From positions 62,001 through 126,000 of the forward strand of contig CALUPB010000003.1 of the NCBI GenBank assembly GCA_944322585.1: a stretch of DNA of 64,000 nt. The letters run 5' to 3'. The position numbers and the translations under genes were made by a program. Positions 44,413 to 54,192 of this stretch are shown here, piece after piece. The notes below the pieces were generated by a model, which was not told the origin of the DNA, ran no database searches, and saw only the letters and a program-made list of their open reading frames with translations. This stretch comes from an uncultured Bacteroidales bacterium. Its GTDB lineage: Bacteria; Bacteroidota; Bacteroidia; Bacteroidales; UBA932. How positions within the stretch are numbered: the stretch's first letter is position 1; each line of letters opens with the position of its first letter.

Positions 44413-46749
44413 TTACTTGTCTGTTCCCCAGTCTTGATTCGCGCTTTCTCCCATAAACAGTTCCAGAATCCCTCCCGCTGCGATATCGTCATAGCTCAGA
44501 TGACACAGGTCATATTCCCGACCGTTCAGACGGGCCGACTGAATATATATGTTTTCAGGACTGTTGTCATGTGCTATGATCCTGAATGCCGTTCCTTCAT
44601 GGTATTCCGGATCAAGGATGAATTCCACACTATCGAACACCGGACTCGTGATTTCCATCCTCTTGTCTCCCGGACATACAGGATGGATACCGGCAGCAGC
44701 CAGAACATACCAAGCCGACATCTGGCCTACATCCTCATTCCCGACCAGGCCTTCTACCCGATTCGAATAGGCATGGGAACATACGAACCGCGTCCATTTC
44801 TGCGTAAGCCACGGTTTGTCAAGCCGGTTGAACAGGAAAGGCACAAAATGCACGGGCTCATTGGCATGATTGTAATATTCATTCCACAACATGTCTTCAG
44901 GAGTGTTTTCAAACATAGATTCAAGGTCTTCAAGGACCGTATCCCTGCCACCCATAAGGGAAACCATGCCGTCTACGTCATGAGGTACGAACCACCCCTG
45001 CTGGTAAGGATTGCACTCTATGCATCCGTACCATTCCTTCAGACGGGCATTCTCAGGCCATTCTTCCCAGGAACCGTCTGCAAGACGGGGACGGAACCAG
45101 CCTTTCTCCGGATCGAATACATTCTTATAGGCCATGCTCTGCTCAAGATAATATTCCGACTCTTCGGGATGGCCGAGCGAGTCCGCCAACACCGATATGC
45201 ACCAGTCACCGTAGGCATATTCCAATGTCCTGGAAATACTGAGCGGCTCCGGTGTATAACCGAGAGGAGCATTGCCTGTCTCAGAAGAAGTGTTCATTGC
45301 ATACCGGAAGGCTTTCTCCGCATCATATGACCTTATGCCCTTGACATAGGCATCGGCCAGCACCGGCAGGGCCGGATTGCCGAGCATGCATCCTGAATAT
45401 GAATTGAGAAGTTCCCATCTCTCGAAATATTCCCTCCCGCTCTGTTCCGCCATGGAAACGAGTGAGGATATCATGTCGTCCACCATGTCCGGATTGACAA
45501 TCGTCTGGAGAGGGAACTGGCTGCGGAATACATCCCATCCGCTGAATATCGTCCGTTTGGTGAAATCTCCAGTGCTCTGATGGACTTCCAGGTCTCCTCC
45601 GACATAACGCCCGTCCGCATCCTGGTATATCCTGGGATCTATCATGGTATGGTACAAGGCCGTATAGAAAACAGCCTTTTCTTCATCCGTGCCGCCGCTT
45701 ATGCGCACCTTACCTAAGGCACTGTTCCACAGTTCCTTCGCATCAGCACGGACTTCGTCGAATGTCTTCCCCTCAATTTCATGCGCATAGTTCTTTCCGG
45801 CACCTTCCATATCCACGAACGATATACCGACCTTCATCTCTACGACATCTCCTGAATCTGCCGGGAATTCAGTAAAGAAACCTATATGCTTTCCCTGCAT
45901 CTCCTTCCTGTCTCTAACCACATCCGCCTCCGCCACTCTTTCAAGATACTTGAGGGAGGTCACATCTTCCAGTTTTCTGGACCAGTCGTCCGGAATGTCC
46001 GCCGACCAGAAACCGTAATCCTCCATAGGACGGCTGAACGTGGCATGGAAATATACAGTATAACGGGCATTGCCTTCACCGTTACCCCAGCCGCCTCCGT
46101 CCGGAGAGCATTTCATCCATCCCCGCACGGTCCTTTCATCCAAGACTTCGACATATTCTTCATCGGCCGTTCCGCCTACCCTGCGGGCAAGATCTATCTG
46201 TATCCGGGACAGGCTGTCCTGCGGGAATGTAAACCTGAGCATGCCGCATCTTTGTGTGGCGGTACATTCCGCCCTTATGTCATAATCGGCAAGTACGACT
46301 GAATAATACCCCGCTTCTGCCGTTTCCGATTCCTTATCATAAGATGAACGGTAACCGCTTATACTGCCGTCTTCCTTGCCTGCTACAGTCTTGAGAGGGC
46401 CTGTCGTCGGCATTACCAGGAAATTCCCGAGATCCCCGTTCCAGCCCACACCGCTCATCTGCGTCATGGCAAAACCTTCTATTGTCCTGTGCTCATAGCT
46501 GTATCCGGATCCGTTATCCCCTCCGGTTATCGTATTCGGACTCACCTGAACCATTCCGAACGGGACCACGGCCCCCGGAAATGTCTTCCCCAATCCATGA
46601 TAGGCTCCTGCCGCACTGATGCTTGTACTTGCACCGATGAACGGATTCACATAATCTGCAGGATGCTCCACATAATCCGGTCCCGAAGAGCAGGACAGGA
46701 CAAGACAGAAAAGCGGCGCTGCATTGAACAGCTGCATCAATTTACTCAT
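44413..46749 (-). CDS. GH92 alpha-mannosidase, lipoprotein
   Basis: A 778-residue lipoprotein (lipobox CLVLSC, C20). It has the two-domain GH92 structure: an N-terminal beta-sandwich (VNPFIGASTSISAAGAYHGLGKTFPGAVVPFGMVQVSP) and a C-terminal alpha/alpha barrel with YTALYHTMIDPRIYQD, SGWDVFRSQFPLQTIV, NPYQQGWFVPHDVDGMVSLMGG and GNEDVGQMSAWYVLAAAGIHPVCPGD. GH92 enzymes are calcium-dependent exo-alpha-mannosidases acting on N-glycans or yeast mannan. It is divergent from the SGNH and GH38-like genes. Confidence 0.93.
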   Translation of the reverse strand: MSKLMQLFNAAPLFCLVLSCSSGPDYVEHPADYVNPFIGASTSISAAGAYHGLGKTFPGAVVPFGMVQVSPNTITGGDNGSGYSYEHRTIEGFAMTQMSGVGWNGDLGNFLVMPTTGPLKTVAGKEDGSISGYRSSYDKESETAEAGYYSVVLADYDIRAECTATQRCGMLRFTFPQDSLSRIQIDLARRVGGTADEEYVEVLDERTVRGWMKCSPDGGGWGNGEGNARYTVYFHATFSRPMEDYGFWSADIPDDWSRKLEDVTSLKYLERVAEADVVRDRKEMQGKHIGFFTEFPADSGDVVEMKVGISFVDMEGAGKNYAHEIEGKTFDEVRADAKELWNSALGKVRISGGTDEEKAVFYTALYHTMIDPRIYQDADGRYVGGDLEVHQSTGDFTKRTIFSGWDVFRSQFPLQTIVNPDMVDDMISSLVSMAEQSGREYFERWELLNSYSGCMLGNPALPVLADAYVKGIRSYDAEKAFRYAMNTSSETGNAPLGYTPEPLSISRTLEYAYGDWCISVLADSLGHPEESEYYLEQSMAYKNVFDPEKGWFRPRLADGSWEEWPENARLKEWYGCIECNPYQQGWFVPHDVDGMVSLMGGRDTVLEDLESMFENTPEDMLWNEYYNHANEPVHFVPFLFNRLDKPWLTQKWTRFVCSHAYSNRVEGLVGNEDVGQMSAWYVLAAAGIHPVCPGDKRMEITSPVFDSVEFILDPEYHEGTAFRIIAHDNSPENIYIQSARLNGREYDLCHLSYDDIAAGGILELFMGESANQDWGTDK

Positions 46750-46902
46750 AATCTATAATTTATAATACCGACAATATGATGAATAATGTTGATCCGGCAA
46801 GAGGGGGATGACTTGTCCGCAAATATATGAAAAAAGCGGCCGCTTCATACAGCTGTATACTTTTTTGAACAAATAGGATACTCTTTTGACATGCACAAGG
46901 GA

Positions 46903-46910
46903 TATTTTTG
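46903..46910 (+). promoter_or_regulatory. -7 element of the SGNH hydrolase gene
   Basis: TATTTTTG fits TAnnTTTG and lies 14 bases before the ATG at 46925. This supports 46925 or 46931 as the start rather than the longer frame from 46886. Confidence 0.45.
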
Positions 46911-46924
46911 CGAAAAATCATTTT

Positions 46925-48316
46925 ATGACCATGAGACGTATAATTTCAGCTTTTATCGGATTCGCCTTTCTCGGGCTTGTCTCCGCGATGTCCCAGACAG
47001 TAGCGCCTTTTGAAGATGACGACAGGGCGGTATTCCTCGGGAACAGTATCACGGACGGCGGACATTACCATTCATATATATGGCTTTATTATATGACAAG
47101 GTTCCCGTACATGAACCTTGAAATATTCAATGCCGGTATCGGAGGGAATACGGCCGGGGACATGTACGAAAGACTTGACGGGGATGTCTTCAGCAAGCGG
47201 CCTACTGTACTTATGGTAACTTTCGGCATGAACGATACCGGCTACATGGAATATAACGGAGACGATGCCGCCGGGTTCGGTGAAAGGAAATACCGGGAAT
47301 GCAAGCGCAATTTCGAGAAAATAGAGAAAAGGCTTCTCGGGCTGAAAGACGTGAGGATCGTGATGGTGGGAGGTTCGCCCTATGACGAGACCTCAAGGAT
47401 AGAAGGGAATACCCCGTTCCGGGGGAAAAACGCTGTCATGGACAGGGTCGTCGCTTTCCAGAAGGAAGCGGCAGAGAGGAACGGATGGGAATTCATGGAT
47501 TTCAGCAAGCCTCTGGCGGAAATTGCGGAAAGAGAACAGGCAAAGGATTCCTCCTTCACTCTGACGATGGGTGACCGCATACATCCGGACAATGACGGAC
47601 ATATGGTCATGGCGTATCTTTTTCTCAAGGCACAGGGATTTGCCGGACAGAAAGTTGCGGACATGGAAATAAATGCAGGGACAGGAACCGTGTCAAAGTC
47701 CGAAAACTGCATTGTGTCCGCAATAAGAAAAGACCGTCGCGGAATTTCATTCGACTATCTCGCGAACTCTCTCCCTTATCCGATGGACACTGTTTCCAGA
47801 GGTTTCGAAGCGAGAAGGCCGCAGTCGGGAGCCAAGAAGCTTGTCCCTTTCGTGGAAGAGATGAATCAGGAAATCCTGAAGGTAAACGGACTTGAAGGAG
47901 AATACAAGCTGTACATAGACGATGAACTTATCGGCATCTGGAGCGGGGAGGAACTCGGAGAAGGCATCAATCTGGCCGAAATCACATGGACTCCGCAATA
48001 TCAGCAGGCACTCGAAGTAATGTTCCTCAATGAGTGGAGATGGGAGCTTGAGCGTAATTTCAGGGACTATGCATGGATGCAGTACGGATTCCTCAAACCG
48101 CTCGGTCTGCTGGATGCCAATGACAGACGTGCAGTAGAGGCCATTGACAAAGGGAAAACCAAAGAAATCTGGGCTGAAATCCACAGGGACAACTATTCAA
48201 AACTTATGCATGACAATGTACGTCAGGCACGCCTGGACGAAATAAAGCTCCTTCAGGACAGAATGTACGAAATAAACAAGCCTGCCGTTCACAGGATATC
48301 CCTGCAGAAAAAATAA
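46925..48316 (+). CDS. SGNH/GDSL-family hydrolase
   Basis: A 463-residue exported protein (MTMRRIISAFIGFAFLGLVSAMSQ signal region). SGNH blocks are visible: the nucleophile S41 in FLGNSITDGG, the glycine block GIGGNTAGDM, the GMNDTG block, and DRIHPDNDGHMV with catalytic Asp and His. The C-terminal ~200 residues are an extra helical part. Such enzymes remove acyl groups from carbohydrates; here it may deacetylate a mannose-containing glycan before the GH38-like and GH92 enzymes. There is a 21-base gap to the next gene. Confidence 0.85.
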   Translation: MTMRRIISAFIGFAFLGLVSAMSQTVAPFEDDDRAVFLGNSITDGGHYHSYIWLYYMTRFPYMNLEIFNAGIGGNTAGDMYERLDGDVFSKRPTVLMVTFGMNDTGYMEYNGDDAAGFGERKYRECKRNFEKIEKRLLGLKDVRIVMVGGSPYDETSRIEGNTPFRGKNAVMDRVVAFQKEAAERNGWEFMDFSKPLAEIAEREQAKDSSFTLTMGDRIHPDNDGHMVMAYLFLKAQGFAGQKVADMEINAGTGTVSKSENCIVSAIRKDRRGISFDYLANSLPYPMDTVSRGFEARRPQSGAKKLVPFVEEMNQEILKVNGLEGEYKLYIDDELIGIWSGEELGEGINLAEITWTPQYQQALEVMFLNEWRWELERNFRDYAWMQYGFLKPLGLLDANDRRAVEAIDKGKTKEIWAEIHRDNYSKLMHDNVRQARLDEIKLLQDRMYEINKPAVHRISLQKK

Positions 48317-48337
48317 ATCAGCCGTACAATCCAGACA

Positions 48338-50947
48338 ATGATCATATCATCCAGCCACATACCGAAAACCGTGAAAGCGATCCTTTCTTTCATGATGCTT
48401 CTGTCTGCCGTCCCTTCCGCCCTTTCCCAGAACCGGAGCGGCGGAGAAGGAATATACTTTGTAGACGGTTTCCATGGCGGCATCTACGGACATTATCCTG
48501 TAGACAGCTACACGGACTACCTTTCCGGTCTGCTGGAAAAATATCCGGAATGGAGCATGTGCCTTGAAATCGAGCCGGAGACCTGGGATACGGTCATGGT
48601 CAGGACACCGGAAGCATATGCGAGGTTCAGGGAATGGACGGGAAGCGACAGGGTGGAATTCACAAATCCCACATATGCCCAGCCTTATATGTACAATATC
48701 TCCGGAGAAAGCATCATCAGGCAGTTCACCTACGGCATGGAAAAGCTCCGGAAGCATTTCCCGCAAGTAGAGTATACGACTTATGCAGTCGAGGAACCTT
48801 GCTTTACAAGTGCGCTCCCGCAGATCCTTTCACAGTTGGGATTCAGGTATGCATCTCTCAAATGTCCCGACACCTGCTGGGGAGGCTATACTTCGGCTTA
48901 TGGAGGGGAACTGGTCAACTGGACAGGTCCTGACGGGACTTCAATCCTGACATCGCCCCGTTATGCATGCGAAGAACTCCAGCCGGGAAGCGTATGGCAG
49001 ACGACGGCCTGGGGGAACAGGGATGAATACATCCGTGCCTGCAGGGAAAGCGGTATCCGGAATATCGTAGGGATGTGCTATCAGGATGCGGGGTGGACCT
49101 ACGGGCCATGGATAGGATACGGAAACCGCACCCGGAACCGGTCCGAATATGTGACATGGAAGGAATATTTCGAAGAGAAATCTTCCGGCAGATCAGATGA
49201 TTACTGGCATTTCTCCCAGGAAGATGTACATCCGGGCCTGATGTGGGGTTCCCAGGTTCTGAACAGGATTGCAAGACAGGTGCGCAGGACAGAGAACATG
49301 CTGGTACAGACAGAGAAGGCAGGGGTCATAGCCTTTCTTGACAATGGATACAGGTACAGCCGTACGGACATTGACGAGGGCTGGAGGACACTGATGCTTG
49401 CCCAGCATCACGATTCTTGGATCGTACCGTACAACAGACTTAACGGAAACGGGACATGGGCGGACAATATCACCCGTTGGACAGAGACCTCGGACAGCAT
49501 TTGCGCCCGCATTACGGATGAAATCCTCGGTTCCTTTTCAGACGGGCCCGGGACGGGTACGGAAAAGGGATATGCAGTGAGGGTCATCAACACTTCAGGC
49601 TTCCCGAGGTACGAAACAGTAAGCGTAATGCTGCCGGACAACGGTCCGGAGGGACCGGTAAAGGTAAAAGATGCAGAAGGGAAGACCCTGCAGTCCCGCA
49701 CCGATACCCTCTCCGGTCGGAGATGGCTGACTTTCATGGTTCCGGTACCGTCATTCGGTTATACGACCTGCTCCCTGGAAGAAGATCCGGTACAGGAGTC
49801 CGGCATTCACCGCTGTCCGGCCGCTCCCGCCGGCAATACATATACGGAAGGAAAAGTCACTGTGGAAAACAGCATGTACAGGCTCGTGTTCGATGCTGAC
49901 CACGGCGGCGTGATAAGAAGCCTTGTCGCTTCCATTCCCGAGAAAACGGAATTCGCTGACAGCACATCGGCACATGCCATATGCGAACTCAGAGGGTTTT
50001 TCTACGACGAGGGATGCTTCCATTCATCCGCAGAATCCCCTGCTTCGATCAAGGTAACGGACAGAGGCCTGATAAAGACCGTGGAAATCAAAGGCAAAAT
50101 CGCCTCAGTCCCGTTCACCCAGACAATAACCCTCAGAGAAGGGGACAGGAAAATCGGAATCGGTCTCAGGATAGACTGGACACAGGACACAGGGATCGGC
50201 AAATATGTCCAGGACGACACCTATGCTGCCAACAGGAGGGCGTTCTACGATGACCGATACAAGCTCAATCTTCTGCTTCCAGTATTCTCAGGCAAAGCCT
50301 CCCTCTATAAGGACGCCCCGTTCGATGTATGCAGGAGCAGACTGGAGGATACCTATTACGAAACGTGGGACAACATCAAGCATAATGTCGTCCTGCACTG
50401 GCTTGATATCGTGGAACAGGACGGAGACCGGGGTCTTGCCGTGCTCACAGACCATACGGGCTCCTATTCATTCGGGAAACAGGATCCTCTGTGCATGACA
50501 GTACAGTTCTCCGGCAAGGGACTATGGGGAAGGCATTACGGGATAAGCGGCCCCGAGGAAATGTCTTTTGCGCTGATACCTCACTCCGGAGACTGGCAGG
50601 AAGCGGGAATATATGAAGAAAGCCTTGCATGGAACGAGCCGCTCATCTGTGACATACAGAAGGGAGCCGGCATGAAGACGGCATCCTTCATGGATTCCGG
50701 GAAGGCCGGATATGAGATTTCCGCCGCATATATGACGGATAAAGGACTTACGGTACGGCTGTTCAATCCGTCAGACACCAAGTCGGCAGGTACAGTCAGG
50801 TTCGGGATACCGGTCAGGGAAATAATCGAGACGGATCTTAACGGGAATCCTGTCGGGAAGCCGGAGACCGCTGTCCGGAAACGGGCGACAGAGATGGAAG
50901 CGGAAATCCCTCCTTTCGGCATCAGGACTTACCTGATCAGGTTATGA
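48338..50947 (+). CDS. GH38-like alpha-mannosidase family protein
   Basis: An 869-residue exported protein (signal residues ~1-30, SAVPSALSQ). The N-terminal region resembles the GH38 catalytic barrel, including the ALPQILSQLGFRYASLK segment and the QHHDSW motif matching GH38 HHD. C-terminal beta domains follow. At the position of the GH38 nucleophile Asp (D-x-F-G-x-S in canonical members) this protein has E152-E153 (VEEPCFTS). It may therefore be a divergent subfamily with a different nucleophile or specificity. It is cotranscribed with the SGNH hydrolase. Confidence 0.7.
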   Translation: MIISSSHIPKTVKAILSFMMLLSAVPSALSQNRSGGEGIYFVDGFHGGIYGHYPVDSYTDYLSGLLEKYPEWSMCLEIEPETWDTVMVRTPEAYARFREWTGSDRVEFTNPTYAQPYMYNISGESIIRQFTYGMEKLRKHFPQVEYTTYAVEEPCFTSALPQILSQLGFRYASLKCPDTCWGGYTSAYGGELVNWTGPDGTSILTSPRYACEELQPGSVWQTTAWGNRDEYIRACRESGIRNIVGMCYQDAGWTYGPWIGYGNRTRNRSEYVTWKEYFEEKSSGRSDDYWHFSQEDVHPGLMWGSQVLNRIARQVRRTENMLVQTEKAGVIAFLDNGYRYSRTDIDEGWRTLMLAQHHDSWIVPYNRLNGNGTWADNITRWTETSDSICARITDEILGSFSDGPGTGTEKGYAVRVINTSGFPRYETVSVMLPDNGPEGPVKVKDAEGKTLQSRTDTLSGRRWLTFMVPVPSFGYTTCSLEEDPVQESGIHRCPAAPAGNTYTEGKVTVENSMYRLVFDADHGGVIRSLVASIPEKTEFADSTSAHAICELRGFFYDEGCFHSSAESPASIKVTDRGLIKTVEIKGKIASVPFTQTITLREGDRKIGIGLRIDWTQDTGIGKYVQDDTYAANRRAFYDDRYKLNLLLPVFSGKASLYKDAPFDVCRSRLEDTYYETWDNIKHNVVLHWLDIVEQDGDRGLAVLTDHTGSYSFGKQDPLCMTVQFSGKGLWGRHYGISGPEEMSFALIPHSGDWQEAGIYEESLAWNEPLICDIQKGAGMKTASFMDSGKAGYEISAAYMTDKGLTVRLFNPSDTKSAGTVRFGIPVREIIETDLNGNPVGKPETAVRKRATEMEAEIPPFGIRTYLIRL

Positions 50948-51061
50948 AGATATGTTTAACCCAAAATACCACTGATAATGAAATGTATATAGACAAAACG
51001 CCACATTAATTCCATCAGGAAGAAAAACACATCGATTTATTAATAACTTACTAATGTTCAG

Positions 51062-54000
51062 ATGAAATTTCAGATTTTACAAAAACTGGCCGGTATTCTG
51101 GCAGCCGCAGTGCTGACAGTAATGCCTACGTTTACGCTGTCCGCCCAGGAATCCGCTACCGTCACAGGTACGGTCACGGATGAAACAGGAGCACAGCTTC
51201 CGGGAGTAGTCGTCATGGTAAAAGGAACATCTGACGGCACAATCACCGATACAGAAGGACGGTACACCCTCCAGCTTTCGGGGGGGGGGTAAATTCCGAC
51301 ACTGTCCTTGAATTCTCATGCCTCGGATTCGCTACCGAGGAAATCCAGGTGGGAACCAGATCCGTCATCAATGTAGTCATGCAGACCACATCCATCGGAC
51401 TGGACGAAGCAGTCGCTATCGGATACGGTACGATGATCAGGAGAGACCTTTCTTCTGCCGTATCTTCTGTCGAAAGCGAAGCCCTGAACGAAAGGGCGAC
51501 TTCGCTCAACATCATGCAGAGCCTCGCCGGTAAGGTAGCCGGAGTCAGGAGCGCTTCATTCTCAGGTCGTCCTGGCGGCACATCTGCCATACAGATCAGG
51601 GGAATGGGATCCATCAATGCCGATTCCGATCCTATCTATGTCATGGACGGCATTGTAGACATCGATCCGTCCCTCATCAATCCTTCGGATATCGAAAGCA
51701 TAGATGTCCTCAAGGATGCGGCAGCCACCGCCATGTACGGAGCCAAGGGAGCCAATGGAGTCATAATTGTCACCACCAAAGCCGGGAAGAAAGGCAAGGG
51801 TTCGGTAACTTATGACGCCAAATTCGGTGTCAGCATGCTCAACCGGAGGATGGATCTTATGAATTCCGCAGAATATATGGAGATGCAGAGGCGGGCATAT
51901 GCCTACAGCGGAGCCACCATGCCGCATCTGACCGACCCGATGGAAAATCTTTTCTATTACGCCAAGGATGCATCAGGCAACTATCTCTATGACGAAAACG
52001 GGCTTCTCATCGCATCTCCGAAATACGATACCGACTGGCAGAAAGTCATGACCCAGAATGCCCTCGTGCAGGATCATTCACTCTCATTCTCATCAGGAGG
52101 GGACAGGACGTCAGTCTATGCCAGCCTTTCATATCAGGACGTAAACGGTCTTCTCAGAGGAACATATTCCAACCGTCTGAACGGGACCATCAATGTCCAG
52201 TCACAGATTACAGACTGGCTTGACATCCAGGCAGTCGCTACCGGAGGAGCTACAGAATCCAATAACTCCGACAGCGAAAACGGGATGGGACAGGGAGCAC
52301 TCCGCAACATGATGGAGATGCCTCCGATCGTTCCTGTAAGATATGAAGACGGCACATGGGGGCGCAAGGACGACTATCCTCTCGGAGAAGAGGCCGAAAA
52401 CCCGCTGAGACTAATGCAGTCGGTATTCAATATCCAGAAGAACAACTACTTCGTAATGAGCCTCTCTGCCAACATGAAACTCTGGAAAAACCTTACGCTC
52501 ACAGTGAAAGGCGATTACCAGATGAACAACGGCAAGAATATAAGCTATGCCATGGAGAAAGACCTCGTGCAGGTAACGGAAACCAACAACGGTTACGCCA
52601 CCATCACATATTCAGACACCAGAAACTGGTCGAACGAGGACTACCTCACATGGTCACCGACATTCTTCGACGGCAAGCTGAGGTCATCGTTCGTACTGGG
52701 AGCCAGCTGGTACTACTATCACACCGAGAGTGCCAGAGCCGGGGCGGAGGACTTCTTCGACGGTTCGTTCGACTATCATAACCTCGCTGCAGGAGAAGTG
52801 AGGCAGCAGCCGGCTTCAGGCATGAGCCAGACCACGATGAATTCATACTATTTCAGGATGAACCACACTTTCCTGGACAGGTACATGCTCGGCTTTACAT
52901 TCCGTGCCGACGGAGCATCCAATTTCGGAGACAACAACAAATACGGATATTTCCCGTCCGGTTCCGTAGCATGGCTGATTTCAGAGGAGCCGTTCTTCCA
53001 ACCGATACGCGACTACGTCAGCAACCTCAAGCTGCGTGTCAGCTACGGTGCGGTCGGCAACGCCTCGATACCTACATATCAGACCATATCCCAGTACGGG
53101 ACCGGCACCAGCTATTTCGGCGGGGATGCGGCATCCAATGTAACTCTTTCCCTTCTTGGGAACGAAGACCTTAAATGGGAAACCTCGACACAGCTGAACG
53201 TCGGACTCGACTTCAGTCTGTTCAAGGACAGGATCGAAGTAATGGCGGACTGGTACGACAAATCCACTACCGACCTGCTCTTCCAGAAGCAGGTGCCTTA
53301 TACGACAGGCTACACGACATCATGGACCAACCTCGGAAAGATAAGGAATACCGGATTCGAACTCACGCTCACTTCCCACAACATCAACAACAGGGAATTC
53401 CAGTGGGACACCGACCTCATCTTCGCCACCAACAAAATCGTTGTGGTAGACATCAATGATGAAATCATAGAGCTCGGGAACAATGCCAGGGCGGTGGAAG
53501 GTCTGCCGTGGGGTTCATTCTTCGTCCTCAACCGCCTCGGGACATGGGGACTCGATGAAGTGGAAGAAGCATCCAGGTACGGGAAGCGTCCGGGCGACAT
53601 CAAATACGAAGATGTCAACCATGACTACGTGATCGACGACAACGACCGTATGTATATGGGCTCCGGTACTCCTAAGGGTGAGATTTCGATGGTAAACACA
53701 ATTTCATGGAAAGGATTCACTTTCATGCTCGACCTCAACTGCCAGTATGGAGCGACCATAATGAACATTTCAACTACAATGATGGAAAACAGGCAGCTGT
53801 ATGCCAACTCCATGAAGACAGTGCTCCAGGCATGGACTCCTGAAAACCAGAACACGATGATCGCAGCCATCCGCAGACCTTCGGATACCTATTGGGGAGA
53901 AAATGAAAAAGACTCAAGGATGCTCTACGACGGGACTTTCCTCAGGATACGCAATGTCATGCTGTCATATGATTTCAAGAGGTCGGTCCTGAAGAATTTC

Positions 54001-54180
54001 AGGTTCATCAAGGGGCTCAGCCTCGGAGTCACAGTCGAGAACCCATACATTTTCACCAATTATCCGGGCTATGACCCTGAAGTGGGGGCATTCGGTAACG
54101 TGAAGACCGGTTCCGGCATCGATTTCTATTCATACCCGAGACCTACGACAGTATCGGGCAACATTAAAATCACTTTCTAA
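51062..54180 (+). CDS. SusC-family transporter, frame broken at a G10 tract
   Basis: The first 76 codons (51062-51292) encode a signal peptide (VLTVMPTFTLSAQ) and most of the carboxypeptidase-regulatory-like domain (VTGTVTDETGAQLPGVVVMV). They then hit TAA just after ten G at 51280-51289. The rest continues in another frame from about 51290 (NSDTVLEFSCLGFATEEIQV, then AVAIGYGTMIRRDLSS and a complete barrel to KITF at 54180). Losing two G or gaining one restores a ~1038-residue protein. The break is a slipped-strand phase switch, a recent mutation or a sequencing error. It is the first gene of the third PUL. Confidence 0.88.
51280..51289 (+). repeat. G10 mononucleotide tract in SusC
   Basis: Ten consecutive G within the codons following QLS of the SusC N-terminal domain. 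Tract lengths of 8 or 11 keep the gene in frame; the 10 seen here do not. Confidence 0.85.
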
Positions 54181-54192
54181 TCGGAGACAGAC

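Noticed and set aside
46886-46924. An upstream start for the SGNH hydrolase
   Set aside because: It lies upstream of the likely -7 element at 46903-46910 and adds residues before a clean signal peptide.
51062-51292. A separate 76-residue small exported protein
   Set aside because: Its sequence is the N-terminus of a SusC, continued in another frame directly after the G10 tract.
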